Positions 64,000 to 64,000 of a DNA stretch of 64,000 nt are shown here, piece by piece. Within the stretch, counting starts at the first letter, position 1. Each line of letters starts with the position of its first letter. The position numbers and the translations under genes are program-made. Source of the stretch: Sphaerulina vaccinii (lineage: Eukaryota > Ascomycota > Dothideomycetes > Mycosphaerellales > Mycosphaerellaceae); contig JAKUDP010000011.1 in assembly GCA_022570795.1 (NCBI GenBank), positions 558,001 to 622,000 on the forward strand, in the 5' to 3' direction. The notes below the pieces were generated by a model, which saw nothing but the letters and a program-made list of their open reading frames with translations, was not told where the DNA came from and did not search any database.

Positions 64000-64000
64000 C

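Noticed and set aside
1..64000. CRISPR arrays, bacterial-type operons, prophage or rRNA genes
   Set aside because: None seen; the gene structure is eukaryotic throughout.

Overview
The window reads as nuclear DNA of a filamentous ascomycete. The genes have short (about 47-90 bp) GT-AG introns with CTRAC-like branch sites. The gene content includes a Zn2Cys6 regulator, a seven-helix Pth11-like receptor, an SKG6-type membrane protein, 2EXR/F-box-like proteins and an intronless FAD monooxygenase. A Dothideomycete of the Mycosphaerellales type is my best guess; this is inference from gene style, not from a search. Coding genes lie on both strands with no operon logic.

Layout. 0-6 kb: 5' part of an alanine:glyoxylate aminotransferase, VPS29 with a 15-bp microexon, three unrecognised proteins and a Cys-rich zinc-finger-like protein. 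7-15.6 kb: a P-loop sulfotransferase-like protein convergent with a Pth11-like receptor, a 2OG-Fe(II) dioxygenase and an AAA+ ATPase cut by one in-frame TGA. 16.5-27 kb: an Arg/Ser-rich protein, a Zn2Cys6 factor, an EF-hand MscS channel whose last splice junction does not keep frame, and a four-helix membrane protein. 28-39 kb: four 2EXR (F-box-like) genes, an SKG6 membrane protein, a SERF/4F5 protein and a tRNA-Pro gene. 39.6-47.7 kb: two FAD-dependent monooxygenases, an F-box protein with a frameshift and MET6. 48-55.5 kb: a repeat-containing unknown protein cut by TAG, a hAT-like MITE, an eight-exon MFS anion:cation symporter and a secreted Thr-rich protein. 55.8-59.2 kb: a tandem array of an unrecognised protein family. 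59.9-64 kb: ILV6, an uncharacterised HExxH zincin and the start of a KH-domain-like RNA-binding protein.

The strongest unusual signal is the tRNA-Pro(AGG) gene at 36635-36833. A perfect 72-nt cloverleaf is interrupted not only by the ordinary 20-nt anticodon-loop intron but also by two segments of 54 and 53 bp. Both have full spliceosomal hallmarks (GTAAGY donor, CTAAC/CTGAC branch, CAG acceptor), one in the D-stem and one in the variable loop. Secondary signals are the unknown tandem family at 55.8-59.2 kb, an intact MITE with a perfect 8-bp target duplication, and several otherwise continuous coding frames each broken by a single stop codon or a single-base frame slip. The breaks suggest mutation, strain-specific pseudogenes or sequence error, and they should be re-read before the genes are called functional.

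All exon boundaries come from splice signals plus frame continuity, with no transcript evidence. Start codons were checked to be ATG unless stated.
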